25,913 nucleotides of DNA from Mastigamoeba balamuthi (taxonomy: Eukaryota > Evosea > Mastigamoebida > Mastigamoebidae): the NCBI GenBank assembly GCA_902651635.1, contig CACRSC010000022.1:416563-442475 (forward strand). Direction: 5' to 3'. Within the stretch, counting starts at the first letter, position 1. Each line of letters opens with the position of its first letter. A model generated the notes under the pieces. The model was given only the letters and a program-made list of their open reading frames with translations. It was not told the DNA's origin and ran no database searches. This document shows, one piece after another, positions 1 to 10,981 of this stretch. Made by a program: the position numbers and the translations under genes.

Positions 1-111
1 CGCGCGGAGAAGCGGCCGGCAGAAGGCGACCAAGCTCCTGTGAGCTCGTCTGCGAAGAAGAAGGCGAGGGCAGCTCCGGGGTCATCCGGAGCCTCCCCCA
101 AGAAGCAATAG
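1..111 (+). CDS. C-terminal end of a nuclear-type protein (partial)
   Basis: An open frame enters from the left edge and stops at TAG 109-111, giving 36 residues of the protein's C-terminus. The tail is rich in Lys, Ala and Ser and contains KRPAEGDQAP followed by SSSAKKKAR, which resembles a bipartite nuclear localisation signal of the nucleoplasmin type (KRPA, a spacer, then KKKAR). It ends in SPKKQ. This composition is common in chromatin-associated or nucleolar proteins, but no domain is visible in the fragment, so the family cannot be named. An A-rich stretch (114-122) follows the stop. The frame is supported by its basic, low-complexity character and by the absence of a competing gene. 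The rest of the gene lies outside the window. Confidence 0.6.
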   Translation, partial: RAEKRPAEGDQAPVSSSAKKKARAAPGSSGASPKKQ

Positions 112-290
112 CAAAAAAAACAATTCTTTTAGAAAAACCAGCGCGCGCGCGCAGCACCAGGGCCAGGAAACCGCGGGCTGTCCCGGGCCAGTGATGCATT
201 TCCGTGCGTCCGCCCCGTGCGCTTCCGCGCGCACGCAACACCGAGTTGTGAAAAACCCGCACAGCAGCTTTTCCGTGCGATTCTGTTCAC

Positions 291-1153
291 AAGATTCGCA
301 CGGATATCTCGAACCTGTGCAACCATGCAGACCCCGCAGAGACTCTCCTGCTCCGTCTCGACCACCGCAGGATCTCCCCTGACCCCCTGGCGCTGGTCCT
401 TGTGCAGTGCGTGTGCCCTGTGGGGGCCGTCAGGCTCGAGGGCGACCTCAAGGACGTGGAGGAGGTGGTGCCGCTCAGCGCGGACCTCCCCACGGCGCAG
501 CAGCTGGCGTCGCTGGTGCGCGAGCGGCGCTCGGTGCGGCACTTTGAGGAGCGGCCCGTGCCCCCCGACGTCGTCCAGCAGCTGCTCTGCGCCGCAGCCC
601 CCACCCCCACGGCCCGCAACGAGCGCTGGGTCCAGTGGACCGTCGTCCAGAGCCCCGGGCGCCTCGAGAGCATCCGCCAGGTCCTCCGTGCGCGCCCCGT
701 CGCCCCCTCCGCGCCTGTGCTGGCCTCACGCTGCAGCTTGCAGTGGGCTACTGGAGGGAGACGGCCGAGGCAGCGGCGGAGCCACGCAGGTCGCTGCTGC
801 TGGGCTTCCTGGAGCAGGCCAAGACGAGCGACATTGTCTTCCACGGCGCCCCGCAGCTGCTGGTCGCCCACAACCTCGGCAGCGACCCCTCGGCCCCCCG
901 CAACGCGCGCTTCCTCGACGTGGACCTGGCCAACACCCTGGGGTCCGTCGAGCTGCTCGCGGCGACCATGGGGCTGGGGACCTGCTGGTGCGGCTTCGTC
1001 TTCAACGCCTATGACGGCTGCCCTGCCATGCAGACCCTCTTCGAGACGTTTGGCATCCCCAAGGGCAGCAAGGTCGAGGCAATGATGCTGGGCTACCCCG
1101 CCATCAGGTACGCCCGCGCTGTCACCAGGAAGCCCAAGATCTCCTGGGCTTAG
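291..1153 (+). CDS. Nitroreductase-family flavoprotein, N-terminus unresolved
   Basis: The product is an FMN-dependent nitroreductase. RERRSVRHFEERPVPPD (from about 520) is the family's N-terminal FMN-binding motif. The C-terminal half has LDVDLANTLGSVELLAATM, then GLGTCWCGF, then IPKGSKVEAMMLGYP, all typical of the fold. The frame changes at one short intron ending in CTGCAG at 736. The donor is either GTCCTC at 681 or, better matching other introns here, GCGCGC at 690; both keep the frame at phase 0. The stop is TAG 1151-1153. Upstream, CVCPVGAVRLEGD looks like the end of a ferredoxin domain, as in ferredoxin-nitroreductase fusions of anaerobic protists, but the other cluster cysteines are missing. 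The start is uncertain: an in-frame stop lies at 249, so an upstream exon is expected, possibly ATG at 194 spliced at GTGCGT 204. The gene converges on talin, with a possible ATTAAA polyadenylation signal near 1237. Confidence 0.8.
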
Positions 1154-1280
1154 GATGTGCACGCAGAGGGGGTCTGCTGCCATGCAACGTCTCCGCCTCT
1201 CCTCTCCTCTTCTCTCTGTGTGGATAGCAAGCAGCATTAAATCATACAGGACGGCAGGGCAGTGCAGCTAATAGTGATAG

Positions 1281-4200
1281 TTATTGCACAGTGTGCCACA
1301 CGAGGCTCTTGACAGCCTTGGCTGCTTTCAGCTTCTTCTCTTTCGCGAGCCGTGCCTCGAGTTCGTACACCTCGATTTGCTTTGCTATCTCGGCGCCGAC
1401 GAGCGCGTCGTACGCCACGCTGTCCTCGCTTCCTCTGCCGCAGGCGTACTCGGAGGTCCTGGCCTCGCGGACCATAACGATGAAGGCCTGGGACACAGCA
1501 CGCGCGCTCTGGTCCGTTATGACGCAGGCTTTTGTCTTGTTGTTGCGCAACGCAAAGTACAAGGCCTCGCTACTGCACAGAATTGTCTGCGCGTAGGTCA
1601 CGAGCTCCTCCGGATCGATCCCACAGTTTATGTCGGAGACTGCAGTGTCGGCCAGAAGGTGAGTCACTGTACATCCCTCGGCCCGCGTATTGCGCACCTG
1701 CGTGAGCGAGGCTCGCCAGGGTGCAAGCAAGCGTGTTGCAGGCCGTGCACACAGTCCGGGGGTCCGACATGTCCGGCGAGTGCGATGCCTCCTGCATCAT
1801 TTCGTGCACGGCACACAGCAGGCCGTGCGAGAGCTCCAGAAGAGGATCGAACAGGCCTGCGCTGCTCCCCAAAGGAAGAACCACACTCGCGGCATCCTCA
1901 GCAGCCCTCTTCGCGTTTTCGAGGCTCGCCTTTGCCTTGCTCATGTCGTCCTGATTGCGTCGTTACCAGTGAGCGCCAGAGATCTAACAGAAGGAGACAG
2001 CTTGACAGCTTACCTCCGTGGCAGCGAGCAGGAACGACTGTATCGAAATCAGAGCGTCCGTCACAGCCTCCGTCACGGCCTCCGACTTGGCGTCGTCGGT
2101 TGGATTCGACGCGAGGCCTTTTACGGCCGAGAGCAGCGTCCGGGCCCGCACGAGGACGTCGGCAGCGTAGGCGATTGCCCGCTTCGCCTCGGGCGCCGTG
2201 CACAGCTGTGCCACAATGCCGCGGACGACGATCACAACCTGCTGCGCGGCGACGGAGAGCTCCATGGCGCCCTGCTGCACGCTGGCGTGGTCGTGCACAG
2301 CCGCCTCGATCTTCTTCACAGCGTCTGTCATGCGGGCCTGCATGCGCGGGAGCTTCGAGGGGTCCCGCTGCTGCGTGTACGACAGCTTGCCGCACGCCAA
2401 CGAGTATCGCAGCTGGTCTAGCCTGGCCTGCGCCGCGTCGAGCGCCTGGAACGCGCCCGACAGTTCCGACGCCGTCTGCAGCTTGCCAAAGGACGCAGCC
2501 TCCTCGCTGAGGGCCTTCAGGGCGGCCTTCAGCGTGATGATTGAATCCTCGAGATCGTGCTTCCCCGGGTCGGAGGAGTCGAGGTCGGCAACCTCGCCGG
2601 GGATGAGGATGCGGCCTGTTGCCCATATCTCCGCCGCCTCCGCGAGCATGCGTGTGTTCCCCTTGACGTCGCCGGCGTTGGAGGACGCCGTGTGGAGCTT
2701 GTTGATCAGGTCGACCATCGTGTCGCTCGCGAGACCGGCGGCGCCGAGCTGCTCCATGTTGTACTTGTCCGACAGGCGTACCACAATCAGGCGCAGGTTG
2801 TACTTGAACACCAGGCACGCCGCAGAGGCCACCTTGGTGCGATCAATGAGCGTGATGCGCTGCATGTTGAAGAGGTTATCCGGAGAGCTCTCCTTCAGAA
2901 ACTCGAGGACGGTGTCCCAGAGCCTCGTGGTGGCTTCGCGGATCTGCTCGGAAGTGCAGTGCTGCTCGGGCAGCGTAACCACAATGACCTGTTTCACGGC
3001 CAGAGTGATCTGCTGCGCTATGTGCATCAAGCGCTCACGCACTGTTGGGGCTGGTGAGACTCCCGATTCGGGGCTTCGGGGCGTTGATACCTTTGGGACT
3101 AAACTCCGGAGACTTTGCGTGTGCCACAAACGTGGGAAGTTGCTGCTTCAGGACCACGATCGACTGCTGCGCGTCTCTCGTGATACCCTCCATGTTTGCG
3201 ATCGCGTCTACCTCCCGGAGCACGCTGCGCGCCGACTGTGCCCAGGGATGAGTACGCGAGCACAAATTCGGGAACGTGCCCTCAGGAACGCAAGTTTCAC
3301 GGGGTCCATCTGAATGTGCGGCTTGTCGGTGAAGTTCTCCAGCATCTTCAACGCTGTTGTGAAGACGACCATGTCCTGTCAAGCAAGTGAGACAAAGTAA
3401 TGGTTAGGACTACGCACCATCTGCAGACCCACCATATTCTTCTTGAGCAGACTCATCTCTGCCAGAACAACGGCGAGAGACTCTGGGAGGAAATATGGCA
3501 GGTGAGTGGCAAGTGAGGAGGTCGGACTCACTTCGCAATGCCGACAGCCGTTGGTTGATCTTCTCCTTGATCGTGTCGTCGAGGCACACTCGAGAAAACG
3601 TTCGGATCGTCTGAACGAACGCGACTCCTGCATCTCGGACAGTCTTGCATGCTGCGATGACCTGATTCAACGTCAGCTGGCACGCATAGCTTGTGATTCC
3701 GTACTTTGGGATTATCGCCGCTTTCAGGCACAGCGTTCTCGCACAGACCGTCGGAGCATATCTTGACGTTCCTCGCTGCGCACTGTGAGTTCCGAGATGT
3801 TGACGGTTTTGCTCAATACCGAGCTCAATAATGAGCGATTCTGTGGCCTCGTCAATGGTTCCAGTCCGGGCTGCTCCTAGGACGTTTGTCAGGGCTACCT
3901 CGATCTCTTGCTGCTCCTTCGCCGCGATCTCTATCGCCGTCGCCTGCACGACACCGACCGAGTCAGACACATGCTTGCGCATCTGGGATGGATGCCCTTT
4001 GTGAGACGTGCGTTTTCCTGGGCGATGAACGAGGTCTCCTCGCTCTTCTTCTTAGCGCTGTTTGTCTTGGGCGAGGGGCTGATATGCAGCTTTCCGCCGC
4101 TTGCGTGCGGCTTTCCAGGGCTGATGCGCTGCTGCGGCTGTGGCATGATGCTCTGGACGGCAGTTGCGTACGAGGCCAGCTTGTCGACAGCGTTCTTGCC

Positions 4201-6229
4201 GGCTTCGAGCAGATTGTGCTGCATCGTCAGGTCCGCGAACTTTGTCGAAGACGCGAGCACCGTCTGCACAAGGCCGTACGTCGCCAGTGTGAGCTTGCGA
4301 GCGACTTCTCCCATCTGTGTCGACGTGTCTGCGCCGCTCTGCACGGCCATGATCTCTGGTAGTAGCTCCAGAATCTCCTCCATGTGCGAGCTGAGCTGCT
4401 GGACGACCTGCTCCTGCTTCAAAGCGATCTTCCCCGTCTCGACGCCGATGGAAACGAGGCGCTTGTTGATCAGTACGAGCAAATCGGCGAAGATGGCCTT
4501 GGCTGCCTGCAGCGACTTGACTTCGGTAATGCTCGTGAGGATCGGGTCCTCAGCGCGTTGTGCCATGCCCGCCGAGCGTGGAGACTTGACCCCCGGGCTC
4601 TGCGAGGTCTCGGGGGGCGTGACCCTGACGTCTATAGGGTTTGATCTCGACAGCTTCGTACTCCCGTCGAGGCCCGGGGACGTTGAATCGGACTCCATCG
4701 AGGGCGACGACGGCTCTCCTTCGTCATCCATGCTGCCGTCGAGGGCCTTTTGCCAACAGAGGTACCCATCGATCGTGTCGGCTATCTCCGGGGCTTGGAG
4801 GGTGTTGAGAACAAGCGGATCCTCGATGGGGCCAAAGTCGATCGTGAGCGTGTCCCTCGTCGCCTCGCAGCTGACGACCTCAGCGAAGTCGTGCTGGAGA
4901 ACAGTGTTCTTCCCGTCGTGCCGCAGGAGCAGCACAGACGACGAGCTCAGTCCCAGCTTCATCGGAGCTGTCTTGCTGGACCGCGCGTCCTTGGTGCTCA
5001 CGTGGTAGAACTGCATGCCGAAGTTGCGCAGCGCCCTGCACGTCTGCAGGTACCATGCCTTGCACTCGCTCTGTCCCAGCGCGCCGAACCCCATCCATTG
5101 CTGCAGCACAACCGGTTCCAGCTCCTGGGCATGCGCCATCCACTGAGGCGGCACAATTTTCTCGAGCCTTTAGCAGAGCAGGCAGGAAAATAGGACGAAT
5201 GTCAGTATCGCACAGCACCACGCAGTCTTGTGTGGAGGACGGTGGGGGGGGTGCAATGAGGGCGACTCACGGGGTTGTGCCAAGCTTGTGCTTGACAGGG
5301 TCATAGGGGCCGAAGAAGAGGATCGCGAGGAGAGCGGACAGGCGCCCGGCGTCGTCGATAGTCATGCCGTGGGCGCCCGTCATCACGTGGTCCTTGCACT
5401 GCTCAAAGGCGAGCTGCAGCAGCACGACCTTGCTCTTGTCGATCTGAGCAGGCCCGAGCGAAGCGTTGGAGGAGTGGAGCCCACGGCGTGGGGGAAGAGA
5501 GCACGACCGCACTGCGCACCTGCGACTCGTGGGAGAACAGGCGGCGCTTGAGCACCACGGCCTCGTCCGGGGCGACCTGCTGCGAGAGCGGCGTGTTGGG
5601 GCGCAGCCAGACGCCGGGGCTCGACTCGGCCTGCAGCCCGAGGTCGTGGCCGCTGCCCGCGTGCACCTTCTCGGCGATGGTCCTGACGACGTCGCGCACG
5701 TTGGCGCCGACGTCGACGACGATCGTCTTGATGACGTCGCCGACGTGCACGCGCACCAGCCCCCCGCTGGGCGGCCTCTTGGGCGACTGGAGCTGCGCGG
5801 TGGGGGGGAGGAGGCGGGGCACGGCAAGGGTTGAGCACCCGCTTGTGGGGGGTGCAGGTCGGCCACAGTGTTGACCCATGAAATACATAACATCATTCTG
5901 CCCCCCACACGGAAGAAATGCCTGCGTTGACTCAGTACTTCCACCGAAGCGATGTGACATGGCGATCCCATAGGGAGAAACACAGCAAAAGCAGCCGCAA
6001 ACGCTCATGGGCGCCCCGAGGGGCCTGGAGAGCTCCCTCGCGTGCTGCTGCCTGCGGGGAGGGGTGACGGGAGGGTTGCATGGGAGCCCTGGGGGGGGAG
6101 AATATGCGCAACTGTGGGCCTGCCGAGGGAGCTGGGGGAGGCGGCGGCTGCTGGGGGCGGGGGCAGCGGCTTGGACGGGATCGGCTGCGTGCGCACGGGG
6201 GCTAGCCTCGGGCTTGCCTTGCCAGACAT
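1281..6229 (-). CDS. Short talin: FERM head, helical rod, I/LWEQ-like end
   Basis: Talin links membrane receptors to F-actin. Thirteen exons are predicted: 6229-6197, 5792-5520, 5443-5271, 5167-4012, 3943-3820, 3782-3745, 3676-3532, 3482-3418, 3375-3280, 3235-3091, 3041-2014, 1950-1698 and 1639-1281. They total 3888 nt, an exact 1296 codons. Residues ~12-105 form a ubiquitin-like F1 lobe. F2 follows, with FFGPYDPVKHKLG before EKIVPPQW, as in talin F2. The PTB-like F3 includes YLQTCRALRNFGMQFYHV and later LTIDFG. The rest is amphipathic helices with Ala-rich vinculin/talin rod character. The C-terminus (VYELEARLAKEKKLKAA) resembles the dimerisation helix after an I/LWEQ module. At about 1295 residues it is roughly half the usual ~2500, with no F0 lobe and no villin headpiece. 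Exon 1 (11 residues) and the 38-nt exon are the least certain. Two introns use GC donors. Confidence 0.85.
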
Positions 6230-6406
6230 CGGAGGAGCCCGCGAGCGCTGTGTTGCGCACTAACGTCCTCCCCCCACAATAAATGCTCTGAGCTCCCCGT
6301 GTGGCTGAAGATATTTCGGGGTTCAAGATATCTCTGTGACGTCAGCTTCAAGGGCTGCGTTTTGGTTGAGTGTGTGCCCCCGGGGGCAACGTGGCACAAA
6401 CCGAAG
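6230..6406. promoter_or_regulatory. Bidirectional promoter region, talin / SHK-like kinase
   Basis: Only about 177 nt separate the predicted start codons of talin (minus strand, 6229) and the kinase (plus strand, 6407), so both must be driven from this stretch. It contains a perfect palindromic TGACGTCA at 6337-6344, the bZIP/CRE consensus in other eukaryotes. It also has two copies of AAGATAT (about 6308 and 6327) in an otherwise GC-rich context. No TATA box is clear. The regulatory role is inferred from position only. Confidence 0.4.
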
Positions 6407-9400
6407 ATGACCGCCGCCGTCAACATGCTCCTGAGCGACTACGAGCGCGAGATCTACGAGTTCTCGTACGCCGGGCGCCCGTTCCGCCCGCCCTCCCACC
6501 CACCCTCTGCGCGGGTTTCCTTCGGCCCCCGCCGCACCGCGCGCGCACTGGTCGCGAAAATAATAGTTTTTTTATTTCCAAACCTTGAAATCAACTTCCG
6601 ATCCAAATTGCGCCCCGCCACCCGCCGCCGCCGCGTCCGCCGGTTCTCCCCCCGCAGGAAGCTGCAGGAGAGCGACGGCCTCGAGTCCATCCGCTCGGCG
6701 CTGCGCACTCTTGGCCGCCGCCAGGAGACGCTGCTGCGGATGAACAACCTGCACCGCCAGGAGAACGCGCTCGACAAGCTCTCTGTGCGCCAGAGGGGGC
6801 AGGGGCACACAGCTGGCGGCTGCTCACGGAGGCTTCTGGGGGGGCAGGAGGGGGAGAGGCTGCTGGACAAGCTGATCGAGCAGATCGCGCGGCTGATCGA
6901 CATGGCGTCGGCGATGGCGCAGAAGACGCCCGGGGCGTTCACCAAGGCCGTGGCCACGCCGACGCTGCCCGACACGCCGCCGCCGCGCTCGGGCGAGCAC
7001 AAGAAGGACAAGGACAAGGAGCACAGGCACCGCTCCTCGACGTCGTCGTCGTCCAAGCACAAGCACGACAAGCGCTCCAAGGAGCAGCAGAAGCCCGCCG
7101 CTGCCGCTGCCCCCGTCGTGCCGTTCGTCTCGGTGGCCGCGCCGCCCGCGCACATGCCCGCGCACCAGCAGCAGCCCGTCGTGGCCGCGGCCTTTGCGCC
7201 CGCGGGGGCCGACGCTGCCCAGCAGCAGCAGCAGCAGCAGTGGAGCCAGCCCTCGGAGGCCTCGCGCACGATCCTCGCGGGGCCCCCGGAGATCCCGCCC
7301 GAGGAGATCGTCTTCGACCCCGACAAGGACTTCATCGGCGGCGGCGCCTTCGGCAAGGTCTACCGCGGTGCGCCGTTTAGTTGATTCCTCGCCCCCCCCC
7401 CCCCGCCCGCCCGCCTGCCTGTGCGTCGGTTGCAGGGGGGTGCCGTTGCCCCCTTCTTGCTGCTGGCTTTCCGGGAATATTCTCGGAATTCCTGAAACGG
7501 CCGCGCGGGGTGGACAACTGACATCCCCTGCTTTTCCCCCCGCTTCCCCNCCCCCCCCCGCCCGCCCCGCCTGCCTGTGCGTCGGTTGCAGGGGGGTGCC
7601 GTTGCCCCCTTCTTGCTGCTGGCTTTCCGGGAATATTCTCGGAATTCCTGAAACGGCCGCGCGGGGTGGACAACTGACATCCCCTGCTTTCCCCCCGCTT
7701 CCCCCCCCGCCCCGCCCGCAGCCAAGTGCCGCGGGAAGCTCGTCGCGGTGAAGGTGCCCAACAAGCAGGACCTCACGGAGCAGCAGCTGCGCATGTTCAG
7801 GCACGAGGTGACCATCATGAGGAAGATCTTCCACCGTAACCTCTTTATGACGTCATTACTGTCAACTGACCGCGTCCTCTCTCTCTCCCTCTCTTCGCAC
7901 CGCGGGCCAGCCAACGTGGTGCTGTACCTGGGGGCGTGCACGAAGCCCGGGAAGCTGATGATCGTGACGGAGCTGATGAAGTGCGACATGGAGCACATGA
8001 TCCACGGCGAGAACAGGCCGACGCTGACGCTGCACCAGAAGCTGCGCATGGCCCACGACGCGGCGCTGGGCATCAACTGGCTGCACGGCATCTGCCAGAT
8101 CATCCACCGCGACCTCAAGCCCGCCAATCTGCTGTGCGTGGGCGGGCGCGGTGTGTGTGTAATCTCTGGGGAGATCTACTACCCCCCTTTACCCCTCCCC
8201 CTCTCTGTGTTTTGTTTGCTGCTACTGTGCTCTGCGCTGTTTCTCTCCTTTCCGGAGAGGCCGAGACTTCTCTGGAAGATCCCGGAATCTTCTTGCCCCT
8301 TGTTGTTTTCTGCTTTGCGGAAATTTCCGGGGTTTCTATGCCCTTCGTTTCGGTTTCAGTTTGTTTTCCTCGCCTATAAAGAAACTTCGCCCTGCGCCTG
8401 TCTGCTTCTTTTTCGACTTCTTCTTTGCACCAGAAACTTCTTTCCTTCTCGCAGTTCTTCTTGCTTCTGTTTCTGTGATCCAGTTTCTGTTTCTATTTCT
8501 GTTTTCAGTCTGTTTCTGTTTATGTTTCTGCTTCCTGCATCAGCTTCGTGGCTGACCTTGCGGCCCCGCGGGCGTGGCGCAGGCTGGACGAGCAGCGGCG
8601 GGTCAAGGTGACGGACTTTGGGTTCAGCGAGGTGCTCAAGGACGGGCACGGCCGGGACGCGCGCGGGCCCAAGGGGACGGCGCTGTACATGGCGCCCGAG
8701 GTGATGAAGCTGGAGGAGTTTGACCACCGCTCGGACGTGTACTCGTACGGGCTGATCCTCTACGAGCTGGTGACGGGCGACGAGCCCTTTGCCGAGTACC
8801 AGGACATCGACCCCTTTGTGCAGGCCGTCTGCTACAAGCACGAGCGGCCGCGCGTGAGCGACCCGCGCCTGCCGCCGTCGCTGCTGTCGCTGATGGAGCG
8901 CTGCTGGCACCGCGACGTGGAGCGGCGCCCGAGCTTCCAGCAGATCATCGCGGACCTCGAGGAGATCATGGTCGACGCGGTCATCGAGGACACGCCGGCG
9001 CGGGCGTTCTGGAAGCGCTGGTTCCTGCGACCGCAGCTGCAGGAGCAGGTCTCGTGGCCCGAGTTTGAGCAGCTGCTGGCGCGCGAGCACGGCGTGGCCC
9101 CGCTGCAGATCTCGCCGCTGCAGCAGTTCTTCACGTCGCCCGCGGGCGGCGTCGAGGGCAACGCGCGCGTGGTGACGATGGAGCGCTTCGACCTGCTCTA
9201 CACGTGGTTCGGCAACTTCTTCGAGGCGGGGCCCGAGGGCCAGGGCACGCGGCTGCTGCGCGACATTGTGGGCCTCGTGCGGGCCGACTGGTTCCACGAC
9301 GACGTGGCCAAGGACCTCAGCGAGTCGCGGCTGCGGCAGAGGTCCGAGCTCACGTTCCTCATCCGCGCCAGCCACACGGACGCGGCCAAGACGCCGTTCA

Positions 9401-9603
9401 CGATCAGCAAGGTGCGCAACGGCTGCCCCGTGCACAAGAGGATCCAGCGCCTCACGTACGAGGCCAGCTCGCCCTCCAAGTTCTGCGTCCTCGGCGAGTC
9501 GGAGAGGTTCTCCTCGCTCGCAGAGCTCGTCGACAAGCTGCGCACGACGGGCAGCCTCGGCGTCCCCTGCGAGAAGAGCGTCCTCCCCAACCCCTACCTC
9601 TGA
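6407..9603 (+). CDS. SHK-like protein kinase: TKL kinase plus C-terminal SH2
   Basis: A predicted cytosolic Ser/Thr or dual-specificity kinase of the Dictyostelium SHK type. Six exons (6407-6465, 6658-6784, 6848-7367, 7722-7835, 7911-8133, 8583-9603) give 687 residues in frame. The N-terminus is helical, then Lys/Ser/His-rich and Gln-rich linkers run to residue ~215. The kinase shows the glycine loop GGGAFGKVY (226-234), VAVK with Lys246, HRDLKPAN (339-346), DFG (359-361), a GTALYMAPE activation-segment end and SDVYSYGLILYEL. All catalytic residues are present, so it should be active. The SH2 domain begins at Trp584; Arg609 in FLIR is the phosphotyrosine-binding arginine. This kinase-then-SH2 order is characteristic of amoebozoan SHKs. 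ATG 6407 was chosen because earlier in-frame codons are only GTG. The third intron contains an assembly duplication around an N. Confidence 0.92.
7368..7721 (+). repeat. Intron of the SHK-like gene holding a duplicated ~150 bp block around N
   Basis: The intron runs from GTGCGC at 7368 to GCAG at 7721 and splits the kinase between the glycine loop and the catalytic lysine. Two nearly identical copies (about 7409-7549 and 7565-7705, offset 156) flank a single N at 7550 within poly-C. The copies differ by one T in a homopolymer. The simplest reading is an unresolved assembly overlap, so the true intron is probably nearer 200 nt. Each copy holds the palindromes GAATATTC and GGAATTCC. Confidence 0.75.
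8134..8582 (+). other. Long pyrimidine-rich intron in the SHK-like gene
   Basis: The intron begins with GTGCGT and ends GCGCAG; removing it joins NLL to LDEQRRVKVTDFG, as in kinases. It is 449 nt, far longer than most introns here, and T-rich with many TTTCTG units (8395-8540). It includes the perfect 12-bp palindrome CGGAAATTTCCG at 8318-8329. I see no gene in it. Confidence 0.75.
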
Positions 9604-9910
9604 GCGGGCGGGCGCTCCCGACCCCCCTCTGCTCCCGCCGCCGCCGCAGCGCCAGAGCCCGTGGTCCCTCTGTTGCACCGCTACTCCCCCACCCCCTCTT
9701 CCCGTCGCTCTCCACCCCGTTTCACCAAAGCACATGGAACAATGGCACAAGTAGGTCTATACAACACGAAGCGCCCTCGCGGCCTGTGCACCTCCATTGC
9801 CCCCGCCCTCGCTCCGATTGGGTGTTTGCCCCAACGTGGCGTCGATTCGCAACCGGGTGACGCCGCAAGCAGTGCGCCCACAACCCCACCAAGCGTGCGA
9901 CTCGCCAGAG
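9604..9910. other. Intergenic spacer, no gene seen
   Basis: This C-rich spacer lies between the kinase stop and the start of the small membrane protein, both on the plus strand. It holds the 3' UTR of the first and the promoter of the second. I see no RNA gene, repeat or convincing short frame, and no clear polyadenylation signal. Confidence 0.5.
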
Positions 9911-10288
9911 ATGACGGAGGCTGCGCGCGTCAAGGTGCCTGTGCTGCTGCTGGCCCTGCTGGCGCTGCTCGCGGTGCTCGCCACCGGAGCAGCCGAGCCC
10001 GGGCCGAGTCGGCGGGCCTGCGTGCGGTCCTCGGGCGGCGTCGTCGCCTGCGCGACCGCGTCGTCCCCCATCTCGGCCGAGCTGTACGAGGGCGGCAACA
10101 GCGGAGCTGGTGTGGTGCCGCAGGGCGAGGCCGAGGCGGGAGGAGTGGAGCCGATGGGAGGGGGCGGGGGCATGAGCGGGGCCGTGGGAGACCTCGCGGT
10201 GTGGACGATTGTGCTGATCGGGGCGCTCGGGGGCTGCCTGCCGTGCCTGGTCGTCGCGTACCTCTGCCTCAGGGTCACGGGTCGCTGA
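9911..10288 (+). CDS. Small secreted-type single-pass membrane protein
   Basis: An intronless 125-residue protein. After MTEAARVK comes a hydrophobic Leu/Ala stretch (residues ~9-26), a good signal peptide with a plausible cleavage after ATG-A. The middle is short, Ser/Gly-rich and acidic in places, with two cysteines (around RACVRSSGGVVACA) that could pair, and a poly-Gly run. A second hydrophobic span (LAVWTIVLIGALGGCLPCLV) near the C-terminus is a transmembrane helix followed by a very short basic tail, LRVTGR. This is a type I topology with a tiny ectodomain. No family is recognised. The start ATG at 9911 directly precedes the signal peptide; an in-frame extension begins with a non-ATG codon. 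Confidence 0.65.
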   Translation: MTEAARVKVPVLLLALLALLAVLATGAAEPGPSRRACVRSSGGVVACATASSPISAELYEGGNSGAGVVPQGEAEAGGVEPMGGGGGMSGAVGDLAVWTIVLIGALGGCLPCLVVAYLCLRVTGR

Positions 10289-10981
10289 AAAGGCCGCGCA
10301 GCGAGCGCCAGACATTGCCCCCGAGTGTTGCATTGCGGGTGGTCCCCCGCTCGATTGCCGCTGCTGCGTTTTCATGCCCCAAGCCGAGCAGAGTTTCACT
10401 GAGCCTGGACAATTTGCCGAACTGTTTTGTCTCGGGGGAGAAGTTTGTAGGAACAATGAACCTCTTCGACCACGTCAGCCGGGGACGTTAGGGGGTGCTG
10501 GGTGTGGGTGCTGGTACACTGCAGGGGCTTCGGCCCACTCGGGCTCTGGCGTCCGCGAGCGCGCATTGCCCCCTCGGGCCCTCGGCTTCGAGCGGCAGAG
10601 ACCCGCCGAGTGTTCTCGCCTCTCAGTGACCCAACAGGACCACAGGGACCGCACTGCACCGCTCCCATCAACAATTATCACGTATGTCGCAACACTGCAC
10701 CACCGCTGAGAGGTAGGTGCACATGTACGGAGGGATCGGGGACAGCAGCGAGGGAGGCAGGCAGGCAGACAGGAAGGCAGGCAGAGGGCGAGGCTGTGGT
10801 GGTGGGCTTTACAAGCTGGAATGGGCTCTTCTATTCACTAGACGGGACATCCATCCCCTCAGAGACAAACAAACTAAATCGAACGCATCGCCTTCGCCTC
10901 AATCGCTGGCCCGCACCCTGGCGGGCCGCCGTATGCACGCCCCCTCGTGCCTCGCGTCGCAGGGGCCGCCGCCCCGGCCCC
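10289..10981. other. Convergent intergenic region
   Basis: About 690 nt between two convergent gene ends. It contains a (GGCA)n-like microsatellite at about 10755-10787. No gene, RNA or mobile element was recognised. Open frames here lack third-position codon bias or recognisable motifs. Confidence 0.5.

Noticed and set aside
3983-4011. 29-nt talin intron using the CCCAG acceptor at 3983
   Set aside because: It is too short; the acceptor GTGCAG at 3944 gives a 68-nt intron with the same phase and better helical continuity.
6299-6406. N-terminal extension of the kinase to 6299
   Set aside because: It begins with GTG, crosses the shared promoter and its CRE palindrome, and ATG 6407 gives a better N-terminus.
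8374-9750. Long minus-strand frame opposite the kinase
   Set aside because: It mirrors the strongly GC-biased third positions of the kinase exon; its Arg/Leu-rich translation has no domain.
10755-10787. GGCA-rich tract as a CRISPR or structured array
   Set aside because: It is a simple microsatellite without spacers.
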